Shown one piece after another: positions 15,008 to 23,893 of a DNA stretch of 64,000 nt; the first letter of the stretch is position 1, and each line of letters begins with the position of its first letter. The translations under genes were made by a program, and so were the position numbers. Source of the stretch: Nocardia alba NBRC 108234 (GTDB lineage: Bacteria > Actinomycetota > Actinomycetes > Mycobacteriales > Mycobacteriaceae); NCBI RefSeq assembly GCF_001612665.1, contig NZ_BDAX01000029.1, positions 1 to 64,000 on the forward strand. The letters are read 5' to 3'. The notes under the pieces are model-generated. The model saw nothing but the letters and a program-made list of their open reading frames with translations, made no database searches and was not told where the DNA came from.

Positions 15008-17968
15008 TCAGCCCAGCAACCGCTCCGCGTCCGCCGCGGTGAGCACCTCGTAAGCCTCGGTCTCCCGGTTGTAGATACAGGTACCCGGTCCCGCCTCGGG
15101 CAGACCCGCGGCCTGGACCGCCGGCGCGGACGGTCGGAAGCTGGAACTGCGCGGGATCTCCTCGACGACGTAGACCAGATCCGGGCGCTGGCCGGGTTCG
15201 AGCCCACGCATCGCCTCGGTGATATCGCCCGGTTCGATCCGGAACCCGTCACGCACGCTCAGGGCGGCCGCGGCGACGACACCCGCCGCGGTCTTCAGCC
15301 CGAACGCCACTTCCATGTCGACCGGGGTGATGTCGTTGAGCACGTCCACGATCGGCTGGGTGAACACCGGGCCGCGCGCGGTGCGGATCACGGTGTCGCG
15401 GCGGTCGACCAACCAGTAGTCGCCGTCGGTGTCACGCCGGAACAGGTTCTCCGTGGGCCACCAGGCATCGCCTGCCCGGAACACACCGCGCAGTCCGCCG
15501 TCGGAGATATCGCCACCGTCGACGGCCTTGCCGAGCAGCAGTCCGGGTTCGTTGTCGGCGCAGCGGCGGGCGAACCCGTCGTCACCGACGAGGATCTGCT
15601 CGCTGACCGGGTCGTAGGCGACCAACTCGACCCGCGCGGTGCCGGGCACCGGCCTGCCCTTCGACCCGATCTTCGTGCCCGGGACATTGGCCAGCACCAC
15701 GTCACCGTCGATCGAGGCGTAGAACTCGAGCACTCGCGCCGGGGCGAACTGTTCCACGGTGCGCCGCCACAGGCCCGCGGGCATGCCGGAGCCGATGAAC
15801 AGCCGTATCGGATGGTTGTGACCGACGGGGAAGGCCTGGGCATCGAGCAACTCGCGCAGCATCGTCCACGTGTAGGTGACGACGGTGACGCCGTACCGGT
15901 GTACCTCTTCGGCGAACCGGCCCGGGTCCATGTCCATCGGCCGTGCCAGCGCGATGCGGCTCCCGCCCGCGATGGCTCCGCCGAGGCTCACCAGCAGCCC
16001 CGACGAATGATGCAGTGGCGCGAGGCAGTAGACGGTGTCGCGACGGTCGAGGTCGGCCGCGCTCGCGGTGCCGAACGCCGACAGCGCCCAGCGATGGTTG
16101 GTGATGTACTTCGCTTCCAGGCGCTCGCCGGAGCCGAGCACGAGCACGAACGCGAGTTCGCGAGCCAGACCCGGATTCGGCCGGTACCAGGCGGGCACCC
16201 GGACCCGCGCCGGGTCGATCTGTTCGAGGTCGATCACCCGGTCACCGGTCGGCACCGCGAGCGCGCGGCTGTCGCCGCCGCCGAGCACCAGCACTCTGGC
16301 GGCGGTCGTGGCGGCGGTGCGCAGATTCTCCGGATCGGTGATCAGCGTGTGCACGCCGGTCAACTCGATGGCCCGGTCGAGTTCGGCGCCCGGTGCCAGG
16401 AGCACCGCGACGGCGCCGATGCGCGAGAGCGCGGCGACCGAGGCCAGGGCGCTGGGACGCGTCTCCATCATGATGCCCACACGCATGGCGGGCCGGATAC
16501 CGACCGAGATCAGCCCGCGCACCACATTGTCGACGCGCTCCTCGACGGCGGCGTTGGTGTGCACCCGGTCATCGAAGAGGACCAGGTCCTTCTGCGGCGC
16601 GCGGCTCGCGTGCTCACTGAGCAGTTTGCCGAGCGAGATACGGGTGTGCGGCTGGATCATTCCGAGCCTGGTCAGCCGGGGCAGGGCCCGCGCCGCCTCC
16701 CCTGCCATTTCCAGCGAACCGCGAATCGTGTTGCCCGCGATATTCTCCAGCACCTTGCCGACGCCCGCGCCCGCCTCGGCCAGACCGGCTGCGGTGTGCA
16801 CCATCCGGGTGGCCGCGGTGCGCGGCGCGTTGCCCGCGACGTGTTCCTGCATGGGCGTGATCTGCTCCGGCAGGGCGGCGTTGCCGTCCATCCAGGCGAT
16901 CCAGTCGCGCACAATCGGCCAGGTGTGGTTGGTGGCCGTGGAACCCGCGACGAGCCCGAAATGGCCTGCTACCAAACTGGCTTCGTAGACCTCGGCGTTG
17001 GGCGCGGCTCGCACGATGCCACGCACCGCGGCGGGCTGACCGATGTCGTCGACCTCGCCGACGAATGCCAGGATCGGGCACTTGAGCTCGGCGAGTGACA
17101 CCGGGTGGTCGCGAATCACGAACCCGCCCAGCATCATTCGATTGTGGGCGACGAACTGCTTGAGCAGATCGGCCACGGCCGGACCGGCGTACCCCACCCA
17201 GCCCTCGCTGTTGAGGAAGCGGCGCTGACGTTCTTTGGGCAGCAACGCTTCCCGATCGTGCAATTGCAGCAGGAAGTCGAGCCGCGACTTGGCGGTCTTG
17301 ACCGGGTCGAGCATCTGGAAGCCGATGCGCACCATCGATTCGGTGATCGGCAGTCGGTGCATCACGTGGTCGGCGAGGAAATCGGCGACTTCGGACACCA
17401 GGCCGTAGGGCAGGCCGAACGGCATTCCGTTGACTATGTCGACGGGACTGCCGAAGGTGACGATCGAGGCGACACCCTTGCCGTAGCGGTAGGCCGTGGT
17501 CTGATAGGCGAACATGCCGCCCTGGGAGTACCCCATCAGGTGCAGTTGCGCGCCGGTGGCCTCACAGACGGTGTCGATGGCGGAGTTCACCGCGAGCACA
17601 TGGTCGGCCAGGTCGCGTTCCCAGCCGCCTTCCTCGGTGGCGGGTGAGCCGAAATCGATGACCCAGCAGTCGATTCCGCCGGCGTGCAGGATTCCGACCG
17701 CGCCGCCTGCCGCATTGACGTCCCAGATGTCGGCATTCACCATCAGCGGCGGCACGAGCAGCACTACCGGACGCCCCGGCGTCGCATCGTCGGGGAAGTA
17801 GTGCCGCAGCCGATACATGCGTCGACGCTCGACGACCTCGAAGGGCGAGGACTCGACATCGTGCGATAACCCGCCGAAGCGGATCACCTCCAGCCCGTTC
17901 TGCGCGGTAGCCAGCAACCGCTGCACCGAACCGACCACACCTTTTGGACTGATATCCACCGTTCCCAC
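15008..17968 (-). CDS. bifunctional alpha/beta hydrolase - acyl-CoA synthetase-like fusion (Rv1683 type)
   Basis: A 986-aa two-domain protein. Residues 1 to about 370 form a PhaC-like alpha/beta hydrolase with the nucleophile elbow GYSQG at 146-150, an FVGEVDDIGQP acid loop and a late GHFG histidine. From about 460 onward comes an AMP-binding (ANL) fold like fatty acyl-CoA/AMP ligases. The same fusion is known in M. tuberculosis as Rv1683, linked to triacylglycerol metabolism. The ANL half is atypical: the P-loop usually written TSGTTGxPK reads VLGSGERLEAKYI, and the YGxTE motif reads YASID, so adenylation may be altered or lost. GTG 17968 is used; GTG 17959 is also possible. It is transcribed alone and ends at hairpin 14971-14999. 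Confidence 0.88.
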   Translation of the reverse strand: MGTVDISPKGVVGSVQRLLATAQNGLEVIRFGGLSHDVESSPFEVVERRRMYRLRHYFPDDATPGRPVVLLVPPLMVNADIWDVNAAGGAVGILHAGGIDCWVIDFGSPATEEGGWERDLADHVLAVNSAIDTVCEATGAQLHLMGYSQGGMFAYQTTAYRYGKGVASIVTFGSPVDIVNGMPFGLPYGLVSEVADFLADHVMHRLPITESMVRIGFQMLDPVKTAKSRLDFLLQLHDREALLPKERQRRFLNSEGWVGYAGPAVADLLKQFVAHNRMMLGGFVIRDHPVSLAELKCPILAFVGEVDDIGQPAAVRGIVRAAPNAEVYEASLVAGHFGLVAGSTATNHTWPIVRDWIAWMDGNAALPEQITPMQEHVAGNAPRTAATRMVHTAAGLAEAGAGVGKVLENIAGNTIRGSLEMAGEAARALPRLTRLGMIQPHTRISLGKLLSEHASRAPQKDLVLFDDRVHTNAAVEERVDNVVRGLISVGIRPAMRVGIMMETRPSALASVAALSRIGAVAVLLAPGAELDRAIELTGVHTLITDPENLRTAATTAARVLVLGGGDSRALAVPTGDRVIDLEQIDPARVRVPAWYRPNPGLARELAFVLVLGSGERLEAKYITNHRWALSAFGTASAADLDRRDTVYCLAPLHHSSGLLVSLGGAIAGGSRIALARPMDMDPGRFAEEVHRYGVTVVTYTWTMLRELLDAQAFPVGHNHPIRLFIGSGMPAGLWRRTVEQFAPARVLEFYASIDGDVVLANVPGTKIGSKGRPVPGTARVELVAYDPVSEQILVGDDGFARRCADNEPGLLLGKAVDGGDISDGGLRGVFRAGDAWWPTENLFRRDTDGDYWLVDRRDTVIRTARGPVFTQPIVDVLNDITPVDMEVAFGLKTAAGVVAAAALSVRDGFRIEPGDITEAMRGLEPGQRPDLVYVVEEIPRSSSFRPSAPAVQAAGLPEAGPGTCIYNRETEAYEVLTAADAERLLG

Positions 17969-18419
17969 CTGGCCCTACTGTTCAAAGTGACACACCTCAC
18001 ACACCCCGATGTGCTCATACGAGCTTGCCACACCGAACCTCCATTATGTGCCGCCTGTGACAGGCCGCATGTTCCGGTGCACCGCCCCACATCCCCCGGT
18101 CAACGGCCGATAACGCCTAGGTCACAACTCTCCTACGGTTCACGCTCGCACCGAGGTTCTTTCGAATCCCCGGCGCGCGAACGCCTCGACCGCCTACGAT
18201 CGCCCTCGTCCGGAACGTACTGACACGCATCAGATTTCGTGCAACACCGTTTCACAGGCCCGGTTATCCGCGCAGGACCATTCGCTTCGCATCGTGACCC
18301 ACACCCGCCGACTCTGTCGAGCCGCACAGGTCGATCGGTCGTGCCGATTTCCGCCCCGAGGTGAGGACATATCCCATGACCGTCGAATACCCGATGATCG
18401 TCGCCGATAGGCTGGCCAG
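17969..18419. promoter_or_regulatory. 451-nt divergent intergenic region
   Basis: Separates the minus-strand hydrolase/synthetase gene from plus-strand idi. I see no credible gene in it. It contains a perfect short inverted repeat, GCCTGTGACAGGC (18053-18065), direct repeats of ACACACC near 17993-18004, and TAGGCT at 18408-18413, which lies 6 nt before the idi GTG and looks like the -10 of a leaderless promoter. Confidence 0.5.
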
Positions 18420-18980
18420 GTGACCGAGAAGCTCGCCGACCCGTCGACCGACCGCGAAACCCTGCTCGTCGAGTTGGTCGACGAATCGGGTGTGGCGATC
18501 GGAGCGTGCTCGGTAGCCGATGCCCATCGGCCACCGGGCACACTCCACCGCGCCTTCTCCGTGCTGCTGTTCGACTCACACGGACAGGTCCTGCTCCAGC
18601 AGCGCGCGGCGGTGAAGACCCGGTTCCCGCTGCAGTGGGCAAATACCTGCTGTGGGCATCCGTTGCCCGGCCAGAGCGTTGTCGAGGCCGCCGCGATCCG
18701 GTTGGGCGAGGAGTTCGGAATGACGGCCGACCTCGCGGAGGTGGGGGTATTCACCTACCTCGCCGGCGACGACACGACCGGCCGGGTCGAGTACGAATAC
18801 GACCACGTCCTGATCGGGGTGGTCGAGGATGGGCCGCCGCGACCGGATCCGGCCGAGATCGCCCACTGGGCATGGATCGCCCCGCAGCAGGTGCGGGACG
18901 ATCTGGTGGGCAACCCTGGAAAGTACACACCGTGGCTGACCCAGGTGCTCGAGATCGCCGATCAGGCCCACCGGCGCTGA
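18420..18980 (+). CDS. idi: isopentenyl-diphosphate delta-isomerase (type I)
   Basis: A Nudix-fold isomerase (186 aa) converting isopentenyl diphosphate to dimethylallyl diphosphate for isoprenoid synthesis (menaquinone, polyprenyl carriers, carotenoids). LLQQRAAVKTRFPLQWANT is the substrate-binding block; NTCCGHP (76-81) contains the catalytic cysteine; AAIRLGEEFGM is the Nudix-like helix; EYEYDHVLIG carries the second catalytic glutamate. All are intact and the length is typical. The GTG start at 18420 has no ribosome site but lies 6 nt downstream of TAGGCT, so a leaderless message is likely. No other isoprenoid gene is nearby. Confidence 0.95.
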   Translation: MTEKLADPSTDRETLLVELVDESGVAIGACSVADAHRPPGTLHRAFSVLLFDSHGQVLLQQRAAVKTRFPLQWANTCCGHPLPGQSVVEAAAIRLGEEFGMTADLAEVGVFTYLAGDDTTGRVEYEYDHVLIGVVEDGPPRPDPAEIAHWAWIAPQQVRDDLVGNPGKYTPWLTQVLEIADQAHRR

Positions 18981-19167
18981 CCTGGTTCTCCCTGCTATTT
19001 TTCTTCGTCCCGGGTATCCTGTGACGTACAGAAGATTGATGCGCATATCTACATGATTAGATGTACCCGAGTTCCTTGGCGAAATCACAGGATCATCACA
19101 GTCGGTGACCAGGCCGCCCGACCAGGCTTGACATCGAAGAGTCCGCACGATGGCGAGTGAGGTAGCG

Positions 19168-19515
19168 ATGGTCGAGGTCGAGATCAACGACGACACAGTG
19201 ACGGTCAACGTGCTCGGCGGGCATCGCCTGCTCGCCCTGCGCCAGCAGGTCGTGATCGACCGTGCCGCGATCACCGAGATCGTCACCGCCGAAGTGGACC
19301 TGCGGCCCCCGTGGGTCCGCGCGCCCGGTACCTTCATCCCCGGGGTGATCGCCGCCGGCGTCTACCGCGGCAAGGGCCGTAAAGAGTTCTGGGACACCAC
19401 GTTCGGTGGCAGCGCGGTGCGGATCGACCTGGACGGGCCGGATTTCACCCGCCTCGTCGTCGACGTCGACGATCTCGACGCCGTACTGAACGCGCTGACT
19501 GCCGAGGCCGCCTGA
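19168..19515 (+). CDS. conserved hypothetical protein, PH-like
   Basis: A 115-aa soluble protein with alternating beta strands and a final helix (LDAVLNALTAEAA), no signal peptide and no cysteine. The pattern, including VNVLGGHRLLALRQQVVI, GVIAAGVY and FWDTTFGG, resembles small actinobacterial proteins with a bacterial PH-like fold. No function is assigned. ATG 19168 is preferred because GAGG lies 5 nt upstream; ATG 19150 would add six residues. The AT-richer upstream gap includes an ATCTA-N6-TAGAT repeat at 19047-19062. The 3' end faces the racemase gene 7 nt away. Confidence 0.6.
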   Translation: MVEVEINDDTVTVNVLGGHRLLALRQQVVIDRAAITEIVTAEVDLRPPWVRAPGTFIPGVIAAGVYRGKGRKEFWDTTFGGSAVRIDLDGPDFTRLVVDVDDLDAVLNALTAEAA

Positions 19516-19522
19516 TCGGCGT

Positions 19523-20251
19523 TCACGAACCGAAGGATTCCAGCAGACCCGCATAGGTCTTCGGCGGCGGCGGCGCGAACTCTCCCCTACCCGACTTACG
19601 CAGCCCCATCCTCAGCAGCGACTGCACGGTCAAGGTCGCCGCCGCGACGCCGTCGATCACCGGCACGCCGATCTCGTCGCGAATGTGCGCGCACAGCTCG
19701 GCCATGCCCGCGCAACCGAGCACCACCGCGTCGGACCCGTCCTGCGCGACGGCCGCCCGGCAGGCCTCGGTGACGATCTTGCGCGCGTCCGGGTCGGTCT
19801 CGAGTGCGAGCACCGGGATCTCGCACGCGTGGATCCCCCGGCAGAACCGTCCCATTCCATAGTGTTCGGCCAGATCCGCCGCCCGCCCGACGGTGCGCCC
19901 GAGCGTCGTGACGACACTGAATCCGCGGCCGAGATGACTCGCGGTACGCATGGCCGCCTCGGCGATCCCGATCACCGGCCCCACCGCCAATTCCCGCGCC
20001 GCGTCCAAGCCCGGATCACCGAAGCAGGCGACGACGTACCCGTCCACCCCGTCGGCCTCGCCCCGCGCGATCGCGGCGAGCAGACCCGGCACGCTCATCG
20101 CCTCGTCGTAATGGCTTTCGATCGAGGCGGGCCCGATCTCGGAGGTGACCGCGTCGAGCAGTGTGCCCCGGCCCGTGACGGCCAGCGCACACCGCTCGAT
20201 CGTGTCGGTCATCGCCCGTGTGGTGTTCGGGTTGACGACCCGGATGCGCAT
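19523..20251 (-). CDS. hydantoin/allantoin racemase (Asp/Glu racemase superfamily)
   Basis: A 242-aa cofactor-independent racemase with the two catalytic cysteines expected of the family, C76 in VACFGDPG and C180 in VLGCAGMAEL. The N-terminus RVVNPNTT is the HyuE signature. Such enzymes interconvert D- and L-5-substituted hydantoins or allantoin enantiomers. The ATG overlaps the stop of the NCS1 transporter gene (ATGA), so uptake and racemisation are coupled. No hydantoinase, carbamoylase or allantoinase lies in the window, so the rest of the pathway must be elsewhere. Confidence 0.88.
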   Translation of the reverse strand: MRIRVVNPNTTRAMTDTIERCALAVTGRGTLLDAVTSEIGPASIESHYDEAMSVPGLLAAIARGEADGVDGYVVACFGDPGLDAARELAVGPVIGIAEAAMRTASHLGRGFSVVTTLGRTVGRAADLAEHYGMGRFCRGIHACEIPVLALETDPDARKIVTEACRAAVAQDGSDAVVLGCAGMAELCAHIRDEIGVPVIDGVAAATLTVQSLLRMGLRKSGRGEFAPPPPKTYAGLLESFGS

Positions 20252-21738
20252 CAGACACCGACCTCCTCGACAGCAGCCGTGCGCTCGGCGCCGGTCAGCA
20301 GGTAGTAGACGACGAAACCGATGCCGCAGCCGATGAACCAGCTGTACTGGGCGGCGGTGTGCATGCCGGGCAGACTGTTGGCCAGCACCGGGAACACCGC
20401 GACCACGGCGGCGACGGCGGTGGCGATGATCGCGGCCGGGTGATAGCCCTTCGCGTAGTAGTAGCTCCCCCGCTCCGACATCGTGAACAGATCGTCGACG
20501 ATCACCTGCTGCTTGCGCACCAGGTAGTAATCACAGATCAGCACCCCGAACAGCGGTCCGATGAAGGCCCCGAGCACCTCGAGGGTGTAATGGATGACAT
20601 CGGGATTGTTGTACAGATTCCAGGGCGTGATCAGCACCGAACCGACCGCTGCGATCATGCCGCCCGCCCGCCAGCTGATCCGCTGCGGACTCACGTTCGA
20701 GAAATCGAACGCCGGGGAGATGAAATTGGCGACGATATTGATCCCGATGGTGGCGATGGTGAAGGTGAGCGCGCCGAGCACGATCGCGAACGTGGAATCG
20801 ATCTCGGCGACGGTGGCGACCGGATCGGTGATGAGCTCGCCGTACACCGGCAGCGTCAGGGAGGCGGTGACCACGACCAGCACAGAGAAGACCAGGAAGT
20901 TAACCGGCAGTCCGAGGAAGTTTCCCTTCTTCACCGCGGCGAAGCTCTTGCCGTATCGGGAGAAGTCACCGAAATTGAGCATCGGCCCCGAGAAATACGA
21001 CACCACGAGCGCGATCGCGCCGAGCATCACCGGAACCGAGGCCCAACCGGTGTATTTCACGTCGCCGAGTTTCAGGTCGATGGCACCCCAGCCCGCCTTC
21101 GCGATGAGGTAGCCGCAGAGTGCGAACATGACGACATACACCGCGGGGCCGCAGAAGTCGATGAACTTGCGGATCGATTCCATACCGCGCCAGAACACGC
21201 ACGCCTGCACCACCCACAGCAGCAGGAAGCTGCCCCAGCCCAGCGCCGACAGTCCGAGGAACCCGTGATCGGCGGTGACGGCGTAGGGCGCCAATCCTGG
21301 AAACAGTTTCACCAGAACGACATCCAGCGCCGCGGACGCGAGAAACGTCTGAATGCCGTACCAGGCCACCGCGATCAGTCCCCGGATGATCGCGGGGATA
21401 TTCGCGCCGAGCACGCCGAACGCACTGCGGCAGATCACCGGATAGGGCACGCCGGTCATCTGACTCGGTTTCGCCACCAGATTGCAGAAGAAGTACACGA
21501 TGGTAATGCCGATGAGCAGTGCGGCGAGCACCTGCCAGCTGGCCAGTCCGAGTGCGAAAAGGCTTCCCGCCGTGACATATCCGCCGACGCTGTGCACGTC
21601 CGACATCCAGAACGCGAAGATATTGTACGTGCCCCAGCTCTGCTCGCGCAGCGGTGCGAGATCCTCGTTCGTCAGCCGCGGATCATAGGTGGGTGGTTCA
21701 CCGGCGGAAACCGCCGAGGACGTGATGGTGTCGGTCAT
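20251..21738 (-). CDS. NCS1 family nucleobase/hydantoin:cation symporter
   Basis: A 495-aa transporter with twelve transmembrane helices. The N-terminal NEDLAPLREQSWGTYNIFAFWMSDVHSVGGYV region is the NCS1 signature; the loop VAKPSQMTGVPYPVICRSAFGVLGANIPAI and GPMLNFGDFSRY follow. Relatives are Mhp1 (hydantoin), PucI (allantoin) and cytosine permeases. Coupling to a hydantoin racemase favours hydantoin or allantoin as the substrate. The ATG at 21738 has a GGGA stretch 7-8 nt upstream; ATGs at 21750 and 21792 are less likely. The divergence gap to the GntR stop is 84 nt on the same strand. Confidence 0.92.
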   Translation of the reverse strand: MTDTITSSAVSAGEPPTYDPRLTNEDLAPLREQSWGTYNIFAFWMSDVHSVGGYVTAGSLFALGLASWQVLAALLIGITIVYFFCNLVAKPSQMTGVPYPVICRSAFGVLGANIPAIIRGLIAVAWYGIQTFLASAALDVVLVKLFPGLAPYAVTADHGFLGLSALGWGSFLLLWVVQACVFWRGMESIRKFIDFCGPAVYVVMFALCGYLIAKAGWGAIDLKLGDVKYTGWASVPVMLGAIALVVSYFSGPMLNFGDFSRYGKSFAAVKKGNFLGLPVNFLVFSVLVVVTASLTLPVYGELITDPVATVAEIDSTFAIVLGALTFTIATIGINIVANFISPAFDFSNVSPQRISWRAGGMIAAVGSVLITPWNLYNNPDVIHYTLEVLGAFIGPLFGVLICDYYLVRKQQVIVDDLFTMSERGSYYYAKGYHPAAIIATAVAAVVAVFPVLANSLPGMHTAAQYSWFIGCGIGFVVYYLLTGAERTAAVEEVGV

Positions 21739-21822
21739 GGTCGTTCCCATCCGAAGGGGTGAATCTGCTGAACCGACGGTAGGTATCAGCAATTGCCCAG
21801 CGGTTTCCCGGGAATTTCGCGC

Positions 21823-22545
21823 CTATTGCACCGAAGATATATCCTCCGGCGCGAGCAGTCCGGTGTCGGTCGGCAGTGTCGTGACCACCGTCTCCAGCCT
21901 GCGGTGATGCTCCTCGGCGGTGGCGAGCAGCCGGTCGACATCGCGGGCGAGGAACGCGTCGAGCATGGCGATATGGTCGCTGTGCAGGCGCTCACGGTCG
22001 AGTCGGTCGATGTGCACCATCGACTGCACCGGCTCGGTGACATTCCACGCGGCTTCGAGCATGTGCAGCAGCCGGAACATCCGCGAGGGCCGTGTCAGTG
22101 CCACATGGAAGCTGCGTGACTGTCGCTGGTATGTCTCGGGATCATCGTCGAGGATGGCGCGTTCGAGCAGGTCGTTCACCGCGAGCAGATGCGCGCGTTC
22201 GTGCTCGTCGGCGTGCAACGCGGCCGCGGCGAGCGACGCCGTCTCCAAAGTGTCACGCACGATGTACATTTCGCGCAGTTCACGGGCGGTGAGCTGGGCC
22301 ACCTGGTATCCGCGCTGCTGGCGGTGGGTGACAAGGCCCTCCCCGATCAGCGTCTTGAGCGCCTCACGGACCGGGATGTGACTCACCCCGAACAGCTCGG
22401 CGACCTCGCGCAGCGGAATCACGGTGCACGGCGGTACGGCACCGTCGAGGATCACCCGGCGTAGCTCGCCCAGAATCACTTGCGGTCGTCCTGGTTCATC
22501 GACCACAAGCCTTGCGAGCAGCGCCGATCGTCGTCTCGAGGGCAT
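21823..22545 (-). CDS. GntR family regulator, FadR (FCD) subfamily
   Basis: A 240-aa regulator. An N-terminal winged helix (about residues 20-88, LREVAELFGVSHIPVREALKTLIGEGLV) is followed by an all-helical FCD ligand domain (about 95-225) with the metal-binding Asp/His pattern (DTLE, FHVAL, EHHRR). FCD regulators commonly sense the substrate of the adjacent catabolic genes. It is the first gene upstream of the NCS1 transporter and racemase on the same strand, so it likely controls their expression in response to a hydantoin, allantoin or a breakdown product. The start is the first ATG. Confidence 0.9.
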   Translation of the reverse strand: MPSRRRSALLARLVVDEPGRPQVILGELRRVILDGAVPPCTVIPLREVAELFGVSHIPVREALKTLIGEGLVTHRQQRGYQVAQLTARELREMYIVRDTLETASLAAAALHADEHERAHLLAVNDLLERAILDDDPETYQRQSRSFHVALTRPSRMFRLLHMLEAAWNVTEPVQSMVHIDRLDRERLHSDHIAMLDAFLARDVDRLLATAEEHHRRLETVVTTLPTDTGLLAPEDISSVQ

Positions 22546-22651
22546 CCACCCATGCTAGGGACGGCGTATTGCGGGCGGACTGCTCGATGTGACGGTTGGG
22601 AAACGATCACCGTACCGACCGGTCCCCCGTGTGTGGTGGCATGCTCGAACG

Positions 22652-23830
22652 ATGGGAGTTTCGACAACGCAGTCGGTGGATCGCCGTTTCGTCCGCCTGG
22701 TCACCGTCTTCGACCAGCTGTTCCGTAAGCCCTCCCACGGCGGTGGCGCGCTGTGTGTGTACCTGCACGGCGAACCGGTCGTCGACGTGTGGGCCGGCTA
22801 CGCCCGACCCGGTGTGCCGTGGACGGCCGATTCGGTGGCACTGGGCTTCTCCACCGGAAAAGGCGTGGCCTCCACCGTGCTGCACCAGTTGGCCGATCGG
22901 GGTCAGCTCGACTACGACAGCCCCGTCGCCGAGTACTGGCCGGAGTTCGCCGCGGCGGGCAAGGCCGACATCACCGTGCGCGATGTGCTCACCCACCGAG
23001 CCGGCCTGCACCGGCTGCGCGGTCTGCTGCCGGGACCGATCGAGAGGTTCCTCGATGACGACGCGGTGACCGCCGCGCTGGCCGCCGCCACTCCCGACCC
23101 GCGACATCTGGTCACCAGCGGCTATCACGGAATCAGCTACGGGCACTTGGCCGCCGAGATCGTCCGGCGGGTCACCGGCCGCGAGTTCGTCGATGTGGTG
23201 CGCACCGAACTCGCCGAGCCGCTCGACGCCGAGGAACTCTGGTTCCGGGTTCCGCACGACCAGCGCCACCGCATCGCCACCACCTTCCCGCGCCTGCGCG
23301 CCGCTGGCATGGAGTGGGACACCGGCTCCGATCTGCTCACCCGCACCCGTTTCGCCGCCGCCGCGGAGACCACCCCGCGCGGCTTCGCCGACCTGATCGT
23401 CGATGAGCGCGTGCACGATTCGGTGATGCCCGGCGTGAACGGCGTCTTCTCCGCCCGCGCGCTCGCCCGCGTGTACGCCGCACTGGCCAACGGCGGCGAG
23501 CTCGCCGGCACCCGTATCCTCTCCCCCGACTCGATCCCCCGCTTTTCCACCCGTCAGGTCTTCACCCCCGACTACGTCCTGGCCTTCCGCATCCCCTGGG
23601 CCCTCGGCTTCCACGGCGTCCCGATGAAACCGTCCAAGTCCGACCCGATCTCGGCCTTCGGTCACTTCGGCCTCGGCGGCTCGGGCGCTTTCGCCGACCC
23701 CGCGACCGGGCTGTCGCTGGCCTTCGTCACCAATCGTCTCGGCGGCAAGCTCACCCCGCTGGGCGATGCCCGTCTCACCCGCCTCGGCACCATCGCCCAC
23801 AACATCGCCAAGGCCGAAGCGCGCGCCTGA
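22652..23830 (+). CDS. serine hydrolase of the beta-lactamase/EstB family
   Basis: A 392-aa class C beta-lactamase-fold esterase or carboxypeptidase. The nucleophile motif SxxK is STGK at residues 67-70 (FSTGKGVA), and the YxN-type motif reads SYGHLAAEI. A late HFGLGGSGAFADP stands in for the third motif. Mycobacterial relatives (LipL, LipE, LipD) act on lipids or esters rather than antibiotics, so lactam resistance should not be assumed. No clear signal peptide, suggesting a cytoplasmic enzyme. ATG 22652 fits the homologous start; CATGCT 6 nt upstream could be a -10. It stands alone. Confidence 0.86.
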   Translation: MGVSTTQSVDRRFVRLVTVFDQLFRKPSHGGGALCVYLHGEPVVDVWAGYARPGVPWTADSVALGFSTGKGVASTVLHQLADRGQLDYDSPVAEYWPEFAAAGKADITVRDVLTHRAGLHRLRGLLPGPIERFLDDDAVTAALAAATPDPRHLVTSGYHGISYGHLAAEIVRRVTGREFVDVVRTELAEPLDAEELWFRVPHDQRHRIATTFPRLRAAGMEWDTGSDLLTRTRFAAAAETTPRGFADLIVDERVHDSVMPGVNGVFSARALARVYAALANGGELAGTRILSPDSIPRFSTRQVFTPDYVLAFRIPWALGFHGVPMKPSKSDPISAFGHFGLGGSGAFADPATGLSLAFVTNRLGGKLTPLGDARLTRLGTIAHNIAKAEARA

Positions 23831-23893
23831 ACCGGGCGGTCACAGCCGGTCCCTACACGCGCCTCGCCACGATAGCGCCGGTGGGCTGGCACG

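Noticed and set aside
15005..17098. 697-codon plus-strand frame opposite the hydrolase/ligase fusion
   Set aside because: Same antisense GC effect; no protein-like composition.
22652..23830. Antibiotic-resistance beta-lactamase
   Set aside because: The fold is beta-lactamase-like but resembles mycobacterial LipL/LipE esterases and lacks a signal peptide, so a resistance role is not supported.
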